Shown: positions 49,003 to 59,419 of the stretch, piece by piece | How positions within the stretch are numbered: position 1 is the stretch's first letter | Layout of the letters: every line of letters starts with the position of its first letter | Assembly: GCF_003171515.1 (NCBI RefSeq) | Contig: NC_089399.1 | Span: forward strand, 1,612,001-1,676,000 | Origin: Pyrenophora tritici-repentis | Lineage: Eukaryota; Ascomycota; Dothideomycetes; Pleosporales; Pleosporaceae | Length of the DNA stretch: 64,000 nt | Reading direction: 5' to 3' | Position numbers and translations under genes: made by a program | The notes under the pieces: model-generated | Database searches by the model: none | What the model saw: only the letters and a program-made list of their open reading frames with translations | What the model was told of the DNA's origin: nothing

Positions 49003-50336
49003 ATGTTTCTTACATCTATATTTTCTGTAGCATTCCTCTCACTCTCATTATTGTCTCCACTAGCTAGCAGTCGCGCGATTGAAGAAATCGCAAAGCGACA
49101 AGATGGCTCGCATTGGATCAACACCTGGACCAGCATGCCACAGTTAGTAGAAAGAGACAATCTGCCGCCTGCACCATTTGTACGAACTATTTATTTCATT
49201 GTGTTGATATGCGAAGCTGACTGAAATTATCACAGAGCTCAGGAAGTGTTCTACGGGACGCAACGCTCCGTCAAACTTTTCAAATCTCCGTCGGTGCCCC
49301 CAAGATCAAAATCACAATATCGAATACTTTCGGCGGCTCCGATCTGCCCATTACCGCTGGCTCCGTAGGTGTCCCCACAGGCGGTGCTGCAGGCGTAAGC
49401 GGTATTCAAGCTTCACCTCTGGCAGCAATAACCGTGGGCGGTAAAAGCAGCTTCACGATACTCAAAGGCCAAGTCGTAACCAGTGACGAAATTGCCTTCC
49501 AAGTCAAGCCACAAAGCGTGATCACGGTCAGTTTGTACAGCCAGCAAGGCCAAAGTGGGAACAGTATCACCGGCCACCCAGGGAGTAGAACGACGAGCTG
49601 GCTAGTGAGCGGAAACAAAGTAAACGCTACAAGTTTCTCAGGTACAGCATCTGTACACTGGTACTTTATCAGCGCCGTACAAGCCCTCGTTCCGACAGCC
49701 ACCAACTCGCTCATTACCCTCGGAGACAGTATAACCGACGGAAGAGGCTCGGAAAACGACAAAAACAACCGCTGGCCCGACCTTCTCTGCTCTCGCATGC
49801 AAAGAAAAAATTACACAAACATCGCCATCAACAACGAAGCCGCCGGTGGCAATGCAGTCTTACAGGGTGGTTTAGGCCCACCCCTCCTAACCCGCTACAT
49901 GCGCGACGCCCTCCTCCAGCCTGGCGCGAAATACATCATGATCTTCGAAGGCGTAAACGACATCGGACCCGCCGCCAACAGCGTATCGGCACAGAAACTT
50001 ATCGGGGATCGGCTCATCGCAGCCTTTACGCAGATAGCAACTGATGCGAAGAAGGCAGGTTTCAAGACGATTGGCGCGACCATCACGCCGTTTGGGAACA
50101 ATGCTGGGTACGCCGGGGCGGAGAAGGAGAAGACGAGGCTGAGGGTGAACGAGTGGGTGTTGGCGAAGGGGAATGGGAGTTATGATTTCGTTGTTGATTT
50201 TGCGGGGATGGTGGCAAAGAAGGGACAGGTGAGCGTGTTGGATCGGAAGTTTGATAGCGGAGATGGATTGCATCCGAATGTTGCAGGCTACCAGGCCATG
50301 GCGGATGGGTTTCCCTTGGATAATTTCAAGGCGTAG
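49003..50336 (+). CDS. secreted SGNH/GDSL-family hydrolase
   Basis: Secreted serine esterase of the SGNH superfamily, perhaps a carbohydrate acetylesterase; substrate unknown. Exon 1 (49003-49179) and exon 2 (49236-50336) join in phase 0, giving 425 aa. The signal peptide is MFLTSIFSVAFLSLSLLSPL, cleaved near SSRA, followed by an EIAKR dibasic-like processing site. An N-terminal beta-domain (DATLRQTFQISVGAPKIKI) precedes the hydrolase. Block I is TLGDSITDGRG (catalytic Ser), an oxyanion Gly is in GNAVLQGG, Asn is in GVNDIGP, and the catalytic Asp and His are in DGLHPNVAGYQ. The order and spacing are normal. Confidence 0.9.
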
Positions 50337-50861
50337 TTGTAGACTTGGAATATCGATTCTTGTTGGTAGGCCTTGTACGATCGTACGGGTGAATAACAAC
50401 AACGAGGTTCTTCTGGTGACTGGTATTGGTATTCGTATTGATTCTCTACGAACATAGCTGGTACGAAGGTACACCTAAGCTCTGCGCAAGGTGGGCCGAA
50501 GTCGGGCCGAAGTGTCAAGCAGCCGACGTCTCTACCGATACTCACGATCCGACAATTCTGGTCTTAGTAGAATAAAACCCCGTCTAATACACTGCACTGC
50601 GTAAGGGCACTTTGGCTTGGCCTACCTGTTCTGCAACGTTATCTTTAGGCTGCAAGCTCAAGAGTAAATGACAGACAATTAAGGGACTGTTTTTCCAAAA
50701 CTGGAAGGCCGCGGCTAAAATGTCTCGATCCTGTAGGAGCAGCTGCGCAACAATCCAACTTTGGAAGTAAGCACAGTTAGCGCATCCGCATCCATCGACA
50801 TGAAAGAGCAGCTGCAAGGCGTAAGTGTGTAGGATGAATGTCACAACATACTGCGTCTCGT
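50337..50861. other. intergenic region
   Basis: 3' flank of the SGNH hydrolase. No gene is seen. Confidence 0.4.
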
Positions 50862-51199
50862 CACATACGACGGAACATGACGTGGGTCTATAGGAAGTTA
50901 TAATGCAAAATAACGCGATATTACACCTAAAAAACTACCCCTTTACATATATTATTCGAAAGCCCGCATTTATCTCTTTCTCTCTCTCTCTCTTTTTCCA
51001 TATTCTTCTATTATTTTGTAGTATTAAGTTATAAGACTTTAAAGCGTTTTATTCCGTATTTCTTTAGTAAAATGATATAGGTCTTAGCTGTATTTACCTA
51101 TATATAAGAAAGCTTTTGTGGAACGAAAAGCTCTATTTTATATATAAATTAAGCTTAGAAATTCTGAATAGGGAGCGCTAGTACGTTCCGTCGTATGTG
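50862..51199. repeat. 338-bp AT-rich MITE-like element
   Basis: The 15-base sequence CACATACGACGGAAC at the left end is repeated exactly in reverse complement at 51185-51199. The interior is strongly AT-rich with a CT microsatellite and no ORF, unlike its flanks. No clear target duplication was found. Confidence 0.6.
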
Positions 51200-51512
51200 G
51201 AAGGGTGTAGTAGGAGTAAAATACACAAGCTAACTTCATAAAGGCATGCGGGGTATAGCCAAAACGATTGGTTAGATGTTACTCTTTCACACGTCCTCTG
51301 CTAGGCTGCTGCAATCGAGCACTTCCCTTGGCTGCAGATATGAGATCATAGGGTCAATTTTCGCCACTTCGAATACCTAATGACGTGGCTTTCCTACAAG
51401 ATGTAAGACTTCCGCGAACGTGGAATCTTCACTTACAGCAATCAAACTCCAGACTCTTATCCACGGCTTCTAATTACATCACAAAGACGAAGATTATCTG
51501 AGTCGCTCCAAC
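51200..51512. other. intergenic region upstream of small gene
   Basis: No ORF or repeat is recognised. It probably carries the promoter of the gene at 51513. Confidence 0.4.
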
Positions 51513-51817
51513 ATGTCTGAACAAGGGCATTCAACCCTACAACAGCCTCTAGAGAAGACCGTGCCTTTAGCCGATGAACAATCGCGAGGCCCTGTTTTGA
51601 GTACAAGAGAGCCAGACCGCATGGTATACAAGGATGATGATGGAGTCGAACACGCCATCCGCATCCGCTTGGGCCAGTTCCAGATAGCTTGTCAACATTA
51701 CATCAATGAGGATTGGGATGCTCTCGGGAAGTTTCCTCAACGGAGTAAGTAGCATTACCTTGTGTGCTGACTGTGCTAACAGAATTTGTAATAGCTGAGA
51801 CGTCAGAGCAATCTTAA
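51513..51817 (+). CDS. small hypothetical protein, spliced
   Basis: 84 aa in two exons, 51513-51744 and 51795-51817. The GTAAGT donor and TAG acceptor with a GCTAAC branch-point sequence upstream are good. The peptide begins MSEQGHSTLQQPLEK and contains REPDRMVYKDDDGVEHAI and FQIACQHYINEDWDAL, then ends TETSEQS. It is hydrophilic and acidic, with no signal peptide. I do not recognise a family. Confidence 0.55.
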
Positions 51818-52009
51818 GTGGAAAGCAGCATGAGCAAGGGTAGCAATGAGGTAAGAGAGGAGACTCGCATCATGGAGATGTAGAGGGTCAATAGCCTAGC
51901 CTTGCGATGTAGGCTCCAGGGGAGGAGTCAGAACGAACGATCAAACTATAGGCTATGAATACTTTCCTTTCATTACCTCTCCATATGTCATGAAAATATT
52001 TAAAGCCCA

Positions 52010-52894
52010 CTACTTTGTTACTAAAGCTTCAGTTTTTAGAAGCGATTTGACAAAGGTAACGATAGCCTTTACACCAATCGTAGCAACTTTATCGCCATCT
52101 CCCAAGTTAGGATTGAACGAACAGACTGTAAGAGATGTCGGAGTAGCTTTCTGTGGAACGAGATCCATACACTTCATCAAGTCATCTTCTTGCAAGCCTC
52201 CTGGGCTCTCGTAACCATTAACCTTTCCAATGCTCTCATCCAAGACATCAAGGTCAAGATGGACCAAAGCGGGCGAATAGTCCTTCGCACTAAGAGCTTC
52301 CGTGACCTTACTCGCAAAGTCGACATGTCTGCCTGGTTCGCCCCAGATAACCTCCGCTCCAGCCTTTCGCACAATATCTTTCGAGCTGTCCTCGATATCG
52401 CGAAGGCCGCAGTAAATCATTTTGTCGTACTTGTGCGGAGCGTATCCAGGAATCGTGTTTGCCAAACGATGGAAGCTTTCGCCCGCCAGCATTGACAGAC
52501 CCATGGCATCCAAGTATCCGTTTATGTTCGTTGAGGGTGTTTCCATATCGTCGTGCGCGTCAAAGTAGATCCAGCCAAGATTCTCAAGGCCCAGCCCACA
52601 GGCGACTCCAGCGCTTGCCATGCAATTTCCGGAGAGAACAAGAGGGAAAGATTGCTTGGCGCACACCTCTGTTACCGCCTTGGACGTCCGCCGGAGTAGC
52701 TCAAAGCTGCGACCTATCTCACCTTCATGATCATCAACTGGGAGCAACTCGTGAACGTGTACTGTCACACCCAGTTTTTCCAGCTCTTGAATGACCCCCA
52801 GGGCTCGAATGCGGTTAGGGCCGTCACCAACACGGTGGTCACGAAGGCCAACATGGTAGGGGGAAAAGATGATGGTTATAGAATTAGCACCCAT
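52010..52894 (-). CDS. arginase/ureohydrolase-fold protein with altered metal site
   Basis: 294 aa from MGANSITIIFSPYHVG; the frame is open 24 codons further upstream but that part looks like leader. Ureohydrolases use two Mn ions to hydrolyse guanidino compounds. Here the DAHxD motif is present (FDAHDDME) and so is the second Asp pair (HLDLDVLDES). The first motif, normally GGDH, reads SGNC, so the His that binds one Mn is Cys. SPGG, found after the active site in the family, is conserved (YESPGGLQ). The protein may bind one metal or have a different reaction. It is not the housekeeping arginase. Confidence 0.8.
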   Translation of the reverse strand: MGANSITIIFSPYHVGLRDHRVGDGPNRIRALGVIQELEKLGVTVHVHELLPVDDHEGEIGRSFELLRRTSKAVTEVCAKQSFPLVLSGNCMASAGVACGLGLENLGWIYFDAHDDMETPSTNINGYLDAMGLSMLAGESFHRLANTIPGYAPHKYDKMIYCGLRDIEDSSKDIVRKAGAEVIWGEPGRHVDFASKVTEALSAKDYSPALVHLDLDVLDESIGKVNGYESPGGLQEDDLMKCMDLVPQKATPTSLTVCSFNPNLGDGDKVATIGVKAIVTFVKSLLKTEALVTK

Positions 52895-53444
52895 CGTAGC
52901 TTGAGTAAAACGTGTGTAAATCTGGATGTGTTGAATTAGAGGCAGTCCACAAGAATGAAGACACAAATTTTCACCACGGTTCCGCGAATACCAAGGACAA
53001 GAGAGACGTTTTGTCCTATACTGGCTTAGCGCCAGCCGTCAGCCCCGATGTTTCATGCCGGGTTGGTGGTCGCATTCGCGGTATAGACAAATCTGGTTGA
53101 CCCGAAGGTGTTTGATGACATCATCGCCAACACCATTTCTTGAGTTACAGCTGGTCCTCCCACCTAGGTGTTATAAAATACTGAACAGTGTGGGTAAGCG
53201 CCCAATGGACGTGTCTGGCGACTACAGTGGCTTTTTTACATTTACACTAATATGTCTAGTGTTTTATGACACTCGGGCGCTCCTGTTTGGCCGCTCCAGA
53301 GTCCCGATTAATTTGAATCTATCGCAAGATATCCAGTCAGTTGGAAAGAAATACGAATTATTGTCATTTCTAGACAGCCTATCATAACCGCATCGTATGC
53401 CAATCAAAAAAAAAAGATGCTACGAGCAAAACAGTCATTATAAA
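52895..53444. other. intergenic region between tail-to-head minus-strand genes
   Basis: Promoter of the arginase-like gene and 3' flank of the primase gene. No further gene is seen. Confidence 0.45.
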
Positions 53445-55020
53445 CTACAATCCTACTCCTCCATCCTCTCCCCACCCCCCCACAATCCCTGCATTTCCCT
53501 CACCCAGATGCTTCAACAGCCAACTTCTCTTAAAATACGTATTTGGATGCACAATGGTATCCAAGTCATTATTACTCCAGCTTCCATCATCTTTAACCTT
53601 CTTGATCTCCTTCTTATGACTCCACTCAAACACCCTATTACATGCTACGTGATACCTCTGCTTGGTCACATCATCCTTGACCGTCTTGAGTACATCTCTA
53701 TCGTTGACACCGACACGCTGCAGCATTGTGATGAGGTTATCCGACTGGAATGTGCGGTAAGGGCAGCCGTGGGATTGGCCCGGCCCGGGAAGTGGCTCTG
53801 TAAGTAATTTCTGACACGAATACGGCGTGTATCCGCGGCCACGACGGTTTACGTCACCGCCCACGTCTCCGTATGCGTGACGAATGTTGTATTTGTATTC
53901 CTTTTGAAATTTCTCGTCGGTGATGAGCTTGAAGCTGCGGCGCCAGAAGACGATGCATTCGTCTAGGGTGAGACCGATGCCTTTGAGGAAGAGGGTGTAT
54001 TGCAGACGGCCGTAGTGCTTCAGGTGCGAGTTCTCCCGTAATGTTATGTGAAGGTTGCGCATGCAGAGAGGGAAGTTTTGCGAGAGCATGTCGATGCTGT
54101 TTGCGGTTATGGTAGAGAGACCGTCAATGTTGGCGTCCGAGGTGGAGTAGGCGGCGTCGGGAGCTGTGAAGGATTGTGAAAGGTGGGCAAGGATGGGTGC
54201 GAGGCGATCGTCTTCGTCGAGGCGGGGAAGTGCGCGTGCTGTTAGCTGGCCATCTTGTTAGTAATTGACTACAAGGTGCAGGTATCAAATAACGTACCTC
54301 CAGCGCCTCGTCGAGCTTCTTGGTAAACTCGGCAACTACTAGACTCATCTGCTCCCGCTGTGGTACATAGGCCTTCCCCCTCTTGAGCAGAACCTTTCTT
54401 TGCCCAACAAGTTCAGGAACCCTTTCCCAATCAACCTTGAACCACTCCTGGTCCTCAGTCTTTTTGATGCCACTCGCCGCATGCAGTTCGTCTTTCAGCT
54501 CTCGCTTCTCATCGTCCTTGACCTCCTCCCACTCTAGATTGAGAGTCCGTACAAAGTCCTGTCGTTCCCGTAGATCGTCGTCCTTGAATCGTAGCGTGAA
54601 CAGCATAGTTTCCAATCGTGAAAACCGCCGGCGGAGGTCTTCTGTTGACGAAAATGCTAGTCGTAGTATGAAGTGCGAATAATGGTCTCTCTTCCTCTCT
54701 TCCTGTAATTTTTGACTTCTGGTCGAAGCTGATCGCAACGGTAAATACTTGTCTAGTATGCTCTTCATGTATTCGGCGGTTTCTTCGGGGCCTTTGTTGC
54801 GGAAACTGCAGGCTTCGAGTTCGGAAAGAACCTTTAATCGATTGATTGCCCATGTCTCAAACTCCTCAAGCGTAATCTCAGCCGTTGGTGGCAGCACGTA
54901 GAAATTGAGGCGGTGTTCATAGGTTTGTTGCTGGAATTCTGCTTTGGCGAATTGCCGCTTCTTGTAGTCGAGATTGGCGCGGCGCTTGGGGTCAACTCGG
55001 GAGTAGTCGTGGCGGATCAT
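53445..55020 (-). CDS. PRI2: DNA primase large subunit
   Basis: Regulatory subunit of the DNA polymerase alpha-primase complex, needed for RNA primer synthesis at replication forks in the nucleus. Exons 55020-54298 and 54245-53445 join in phase 0, giving 507 aa. The start at MIRHDYSRVDPKRR fits the family; the 89 codons open upstream are likely leader. N-terminal domain: RLNFYVLPPTAEITLEEFE and AINRLKVLSELEACSFRNKG. The C-terminal 4Fe-4S domain shows its four expected Cys in FPLCMRNLH, YSCQKLL, HGCPYRTF and VACNRVFEW. The order of minus-strand genes here suggests an old conserved block. Confidence 0.95.
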
Positions 55021-55329
55021 GGTGTCGCTGGTGTTTTGCCGCCTTGCTGTTGCCGTTACTGTTTTTGACAAGTTCGGTGATGCGGCGTGTTGAAGTGGCA
55101 GGCGCGTGAGCGTGGACGCGTCGAATAGCGCTAGCCTTGTTGAGCATACGCGTACCCTGCGAGGTCCGTCATACCCCAGATACCATGGTGCGATCCTGGC
55201 TTGGACAACTACACTAAATCGGGTATGCAAGGCCACTTGATTTTGGCTTAATCTATTTGTTCTATAGTTGGATCCATCTATACGCATAGTCTTTACTTCT
55301 CACACAACTCTAGCCGCGTATATCATTCC

Positions 55330-56507
55330 TCAGCCCATCAAGTCACTCAAAGCGTTGACATATGCTGTCGGAACTGTCGTGGCACCTTCGGCCAAGAAAT
55401 CCTCTTTCTTGCTTACGCCAGTCAATACCGCTAACGTGCCTCCCAGCTTGCCATCGATACCGAATTGAATATCAGTGTTCAGCCTGTCTCCGACCATGCA
55501 GGTTCTGCTCCGGTCGAACTTGAACTTGCCCTCCACTGCGTCCATCATGGCCTGACTGGGTTTACCCAACGACAATGGTGACCTTCCGATAGCCTTCTCC
55601 AGCCCTGCGCCAGATGCGCCAGCCCCGGGGAACAGGGTATGCGCAGACGGTAGTGTACTGTCGATGTTTGTCGCAAGGTATATCGCTCCGCGTTGTAGAT
55701 ACTGGAAAGCAATCGCCGTCTTCAAGTAGTTGGAATGGAAATCCAATCCTGTGAGAACGACGCCGACGTCAGGATCGAGAAGCGAACCATTTGCAATAGC
55801 CTCAAAGTCTTCTGGTTGTCGGAAATCGCGGCGGTAGGCAGGATCAGTTCCACCAATATAAGGTACACCTTCGGATTCGAGCTCTTGTTCTACGCCAGAT
55901 TCGCCCAACACGAACACCTTGTTCTTCGGCGCGGGGAGTTTAAGGATGCGAGCAATGTAGACGGCTGCGCTGTAGGACGAACCGAACACTTCGTCCTATG
56001 GTGTTGTCAGTTACTGCCAACACACCCAGTCCTTCACTACGTACGACCTCAGCGGGTATTCCCAGCTTATCAAACTTCTTTTTGTAGTCCATTCGGGACT
56101 TTGTACTGTTGTTGGTAACGAAGACGAGTTGCTTGCCTACAACGCATCAACAATCATATCCAAGATTCGAGATTCAAGATACAGGCACACTCGTAAACAG
56201 CGTACCTTTACTCTTGAGCATCTTGATCGTCTCAGGGACCCTGTCGAATAGATGATCGCCGGACCAGAGGACGCCTATTCTTTGTTACAATCAGCGGTCG
56301 GCCATATTACGCAAGATATGTGAACAGCGCAAAGCATTGTTCCAGGCATGAGAATGGCTTGAGCATACCATCGCAGTCGAAGAGGAAGACCTTGAGCAAG
56401 TTGTCAGTATCATCCGACGGCGGGGTACTTTGCGAACGTACATCGAATTGATCCAAGAAGCTGTCAATGGCGGCCTTGTCGCCAGACAGATACCGTGGCT
56501 TTGCCAT
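55330..56507 (-). CDS. phosphoglycolate/4-nitrophenyl phosphatase (HAD family, Pho13-like)
   Basis: Haloacid-dehalogenase-type phosphatase that clears 2-phosphoglycolate and related side products. Four exons, 56507-56369, 56274-56206, 56136-56045 and 55995-55330, give 321 aa. HAD motif I is FLFDCDGVLW, split by intron 1 after DCD; motif II is VFVTNNST; the C2-cap region includes GSSYSAAVYIARIL. Motif III is the Lys in LGKPSQAMMD and motif IV is MVGDRLNTDIQFG. The length and order are normal for PGP/Pho13 proteins. The third donor could also be placed three bases earlier. Confidence 0.92.
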
Positions 56508-56772
56508 GATTTGAGACTTCAATTCGGTCCTTAGCTGCTTCCTGCACAACTCACGTCAAGGTAAACAGGGCCAAAAGATGGTGTTGGTGGGGTGCTTGGC
56601 AAGGACCCTGAGGTCAGCCGCGGAACGAAACCGAGCCGCCAAGGGCCACAAGGTACTCATTCAGATCTTCTTCATTTGTTCATTCATTTTCTATCATTTA
56701 TTTGCTCGTACAAGGTCGTCATCTACAGGTATTTCCAAAAGCAGCGTTGCGCTACAAATTTGATCGATCAAG

Positions 56773-58476
56773 TCAGTCGACGATGATTGTCTTCTCAAGC
56801 TCCTCAAAGTTCTCGAAGAAACTGTCAAACAAGTTTATGGCGTGCTCAACATCATGGACTCCACCAGTCTCGCGGATGCTGTGCATGCTGAGCTGAGGGT
56901 TGCCCAGGTCGAGTGTACGAGCACCCATAGCTGCCGACAGCATGGGTCCGATAGTGCTGCCACAGGACGAGTCATTGCGAACAACAAAGAGTTGTAGAGG
57001 AACGCCTTGCTTGGTTGATGACGGGTTGTAAGAAGCTGCCTTTGCGCGGCGTGCAGCCTCTTGAAGCAAGACGATACCTGGCGAGTTTGTGGCATAACGA
57101 GCATTCGCATTGATCTTGATAACGGTACCCTTGTTCATCTCAGGTCTGTGTTGGGCCTCGTACTTGGCGGGATAGTTGGGGTGTACAGAGTGCGCCATGT
57201 CAGCGGAGATGAGGAACGACGTGGATAGCGTTTGCTCATAAGCGGTAGTAGTGTCAGCTTCAACCTTGTCGTAAGACTTGTCGGAGCTGCTCTCAGAGGC
57301 TGGCAGAACTGATAGACGACGAATGACAGCAGGCAACAGATTCGAGTCCGCTCCCTGTGCGGTTTGGGAGCCAATCTCTTCGTGGTCGAAGCATGCGATC
57401 AGCCGAATAGTGGAATCGCTGTCCAAGGCCGACTCCGAAGAAAGACTCTTTACGATTCCCTCAACGCTGCAGTATGTCATCATCAGATTATCCAAACGCG
57501 GCGAGAAGATGAGCTCGTTGTTCAGACCGCCAATGACGGACTTCTGAGTATCGTACAGGACCATCTCAAAGTCTACAATATCACTCGCTTCAGCACCTGC
57601 TTCCTCGGCGATGATGTCGACAATGTACGGATGATGTCTCGCGGTCGGTGCTGCAAGCGGTTCGAATGGGCCGTCGGACTCTTTGCTATCTTCCTTGGAT
57701 TCCTCAGTCTTGCCTTGACGGTTCAACTCTGCAGCGACCAAGCCAGCGATCGGAAAGAGCTGGGTTTCCTTGTTGAACTGAAAGTTCTCCTGGCGATCAA
57801 GATGGATAGCCAGGGTAGGTATTCTCAGGATAGGCCGCTCCACCTTGACCAAGCGCTGCTCGATGCTACCGTCCTTTGTCCGCACCATAGCCCGACCTGC
57901 GATACTGAGATCGCGGTCGAACCAAGTATGCCATAGACCGCCACCATATGTCTCACAGGCCACTTGGATAAAGCCATCGCCTTGTCGTTTGGATACAGGC
58001 TTGATGCGCAGACACGGTGAGTCGGTATGGGCACCGATCATGGCGATGGGGTTTCCAGCCTTCCATTTCTTGCCGATGGCAAAAGCGACGATGGACGATG
58101 TGTTACGGGTGAGGTAGTACTTGCCACCAGGCTGAAGGGTTGGTGCCCATGAGTCTCGCTCCTGGGAGATTGGTTAGCACCAGGCTGCACTTGAAGCTAG
58201 ATATTGGTCCGAAGCTGTTCGGGACGCATCCCAGACATGGGACGAATATGCAGGGTGGCTCGCCTCACAGCAACTACAAGACATGATGCTTCAACTCACT
58301 TTGATTTGCTTGAATCCAACACTCTCCAACCGCTTCTTGGCTGATTGTACAGCATGAAAGGCTGATAGGGGTCAGATTGTCACGACAAACACAGCAAGTC
58401 GCGACATACGAGTAGGCGAGGCATTGACAAAGGCCAGGAAGTCCTCCGCAGCTTGGAGGGATGATTTAGTCGCCAT
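56773..58476 (-). CDS. aspartyl aminopeptidase, peptidase family M18
   Basis: Cytosolic or vacuolar dizinc aminopeptidase that removes N-terminal Asp/Glu. Exons 58476-58410, 58361-58300 and 58161-56773 restore a 505-aa frame beginning MATKSSLQAAEDFLAFVN. Zinc and catalytic positions are seen in family context: His-Thr-Asp in IGAHTDSPCLR, Asp in FSPRLDNL, Glu-Glu in CFDHEEIGSQTAQGA, Asp in ISADMAHSVHPNY and the C-terminal His in SMHSIRETGG. The insert ESKEDSKESDGPFEP is acidic and variable. The length is normal. Confidence 0.95.
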
Positions 58477-59419
58477 TGTTCGTTTGAGACACAAGAGTGT
58501 ACACGTCGGGAGTGATACAGCGGGAAATGATGTGGTTGAGGGGTGCAGTAGTGTCACTCGCAAGTTTCGGGGTAACAGCATACGGATTGGACGAGGGGTT
58601 CTGTCTACCAGACCGTCACGGTGGTGTGGGGTATCATTGAGCTGCTCCTGCCAGCCCTGGAGGCGACCGTGCGGACCGTTGCGGCTAACCCCAATGCGGC
58701 CTGGCCATCCACGTCTTGATTGGACGAAACCATCTCAACGCGTGGTGAAGAACATCAAAACAGCGCATGCCCAAACATGGCAGGCACGACGTGACCGCAC
58801 CTGCTTTCGCGCACCACGGGAACGACCCTCACTTCACTGCGCGCCAAAAGTCTATACCTGCAGTACCTTATTTCGACCTCATCACTGCGCACTCACCTAA
58901 AGCGCCTCCTCCTGCATCCGGCATCCGTTCATTGTTACCCGTCTCTCCTTGCCTACGCCCGCTGTCTCTCGTTGCCCCCCAGCTGCTTGCGGCGCCGTCT
59001 AGCATTCGAGCTCCGACCAGCGACAACAACAAGGTCTCCGCCGACACCACCCCGCCCATTGCGCGCCAACCACGACTAAAGCTGCCGCCGTAATATTTCG
59101 ATGCGCACCGATATTCAATAAAACCTACTTGTTGTTGGTACTATTGGCGCGCAGAGAAGCCGTCTATAGGGCAAACGGTGGACAGACGGCCAAGGGGTTG
59201 TTATTCACAGCAATACTGCAACTCACCGTCTCCGCTACCTTTACCTCGCCATTCTCGAATTTACCTTTACTTGCAGGCAGCCGACTTCGCGCCACCTAGT
59301 ATATATTCGCAGTATCCTTTCTTCAACCGCGCGCACCCCGCCCGGACTTTACCACCATCTTTGATACAAACCAACGGCCTGCGCAATCGCAGCCAGCACA
59401 ACACAGCGCATTCAGCACA
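58477..59419. promoter_or_regulatory. divergent promoter region
   Basis: 943 bp between the divergently transcribed aminopeptidase and Cdh1-like genes. It is C-rich in the half nearest Cdh1 and contains a CDC-like long leader; no other ORF is convincing. Confidence 0.5.

Noticed and set aside
55021..55287. 89-codon N-terminal extension of the primase subunit
   Set aside because: It is low in conservation signs, and family members start close to MIRHDYSRVDPKRR.
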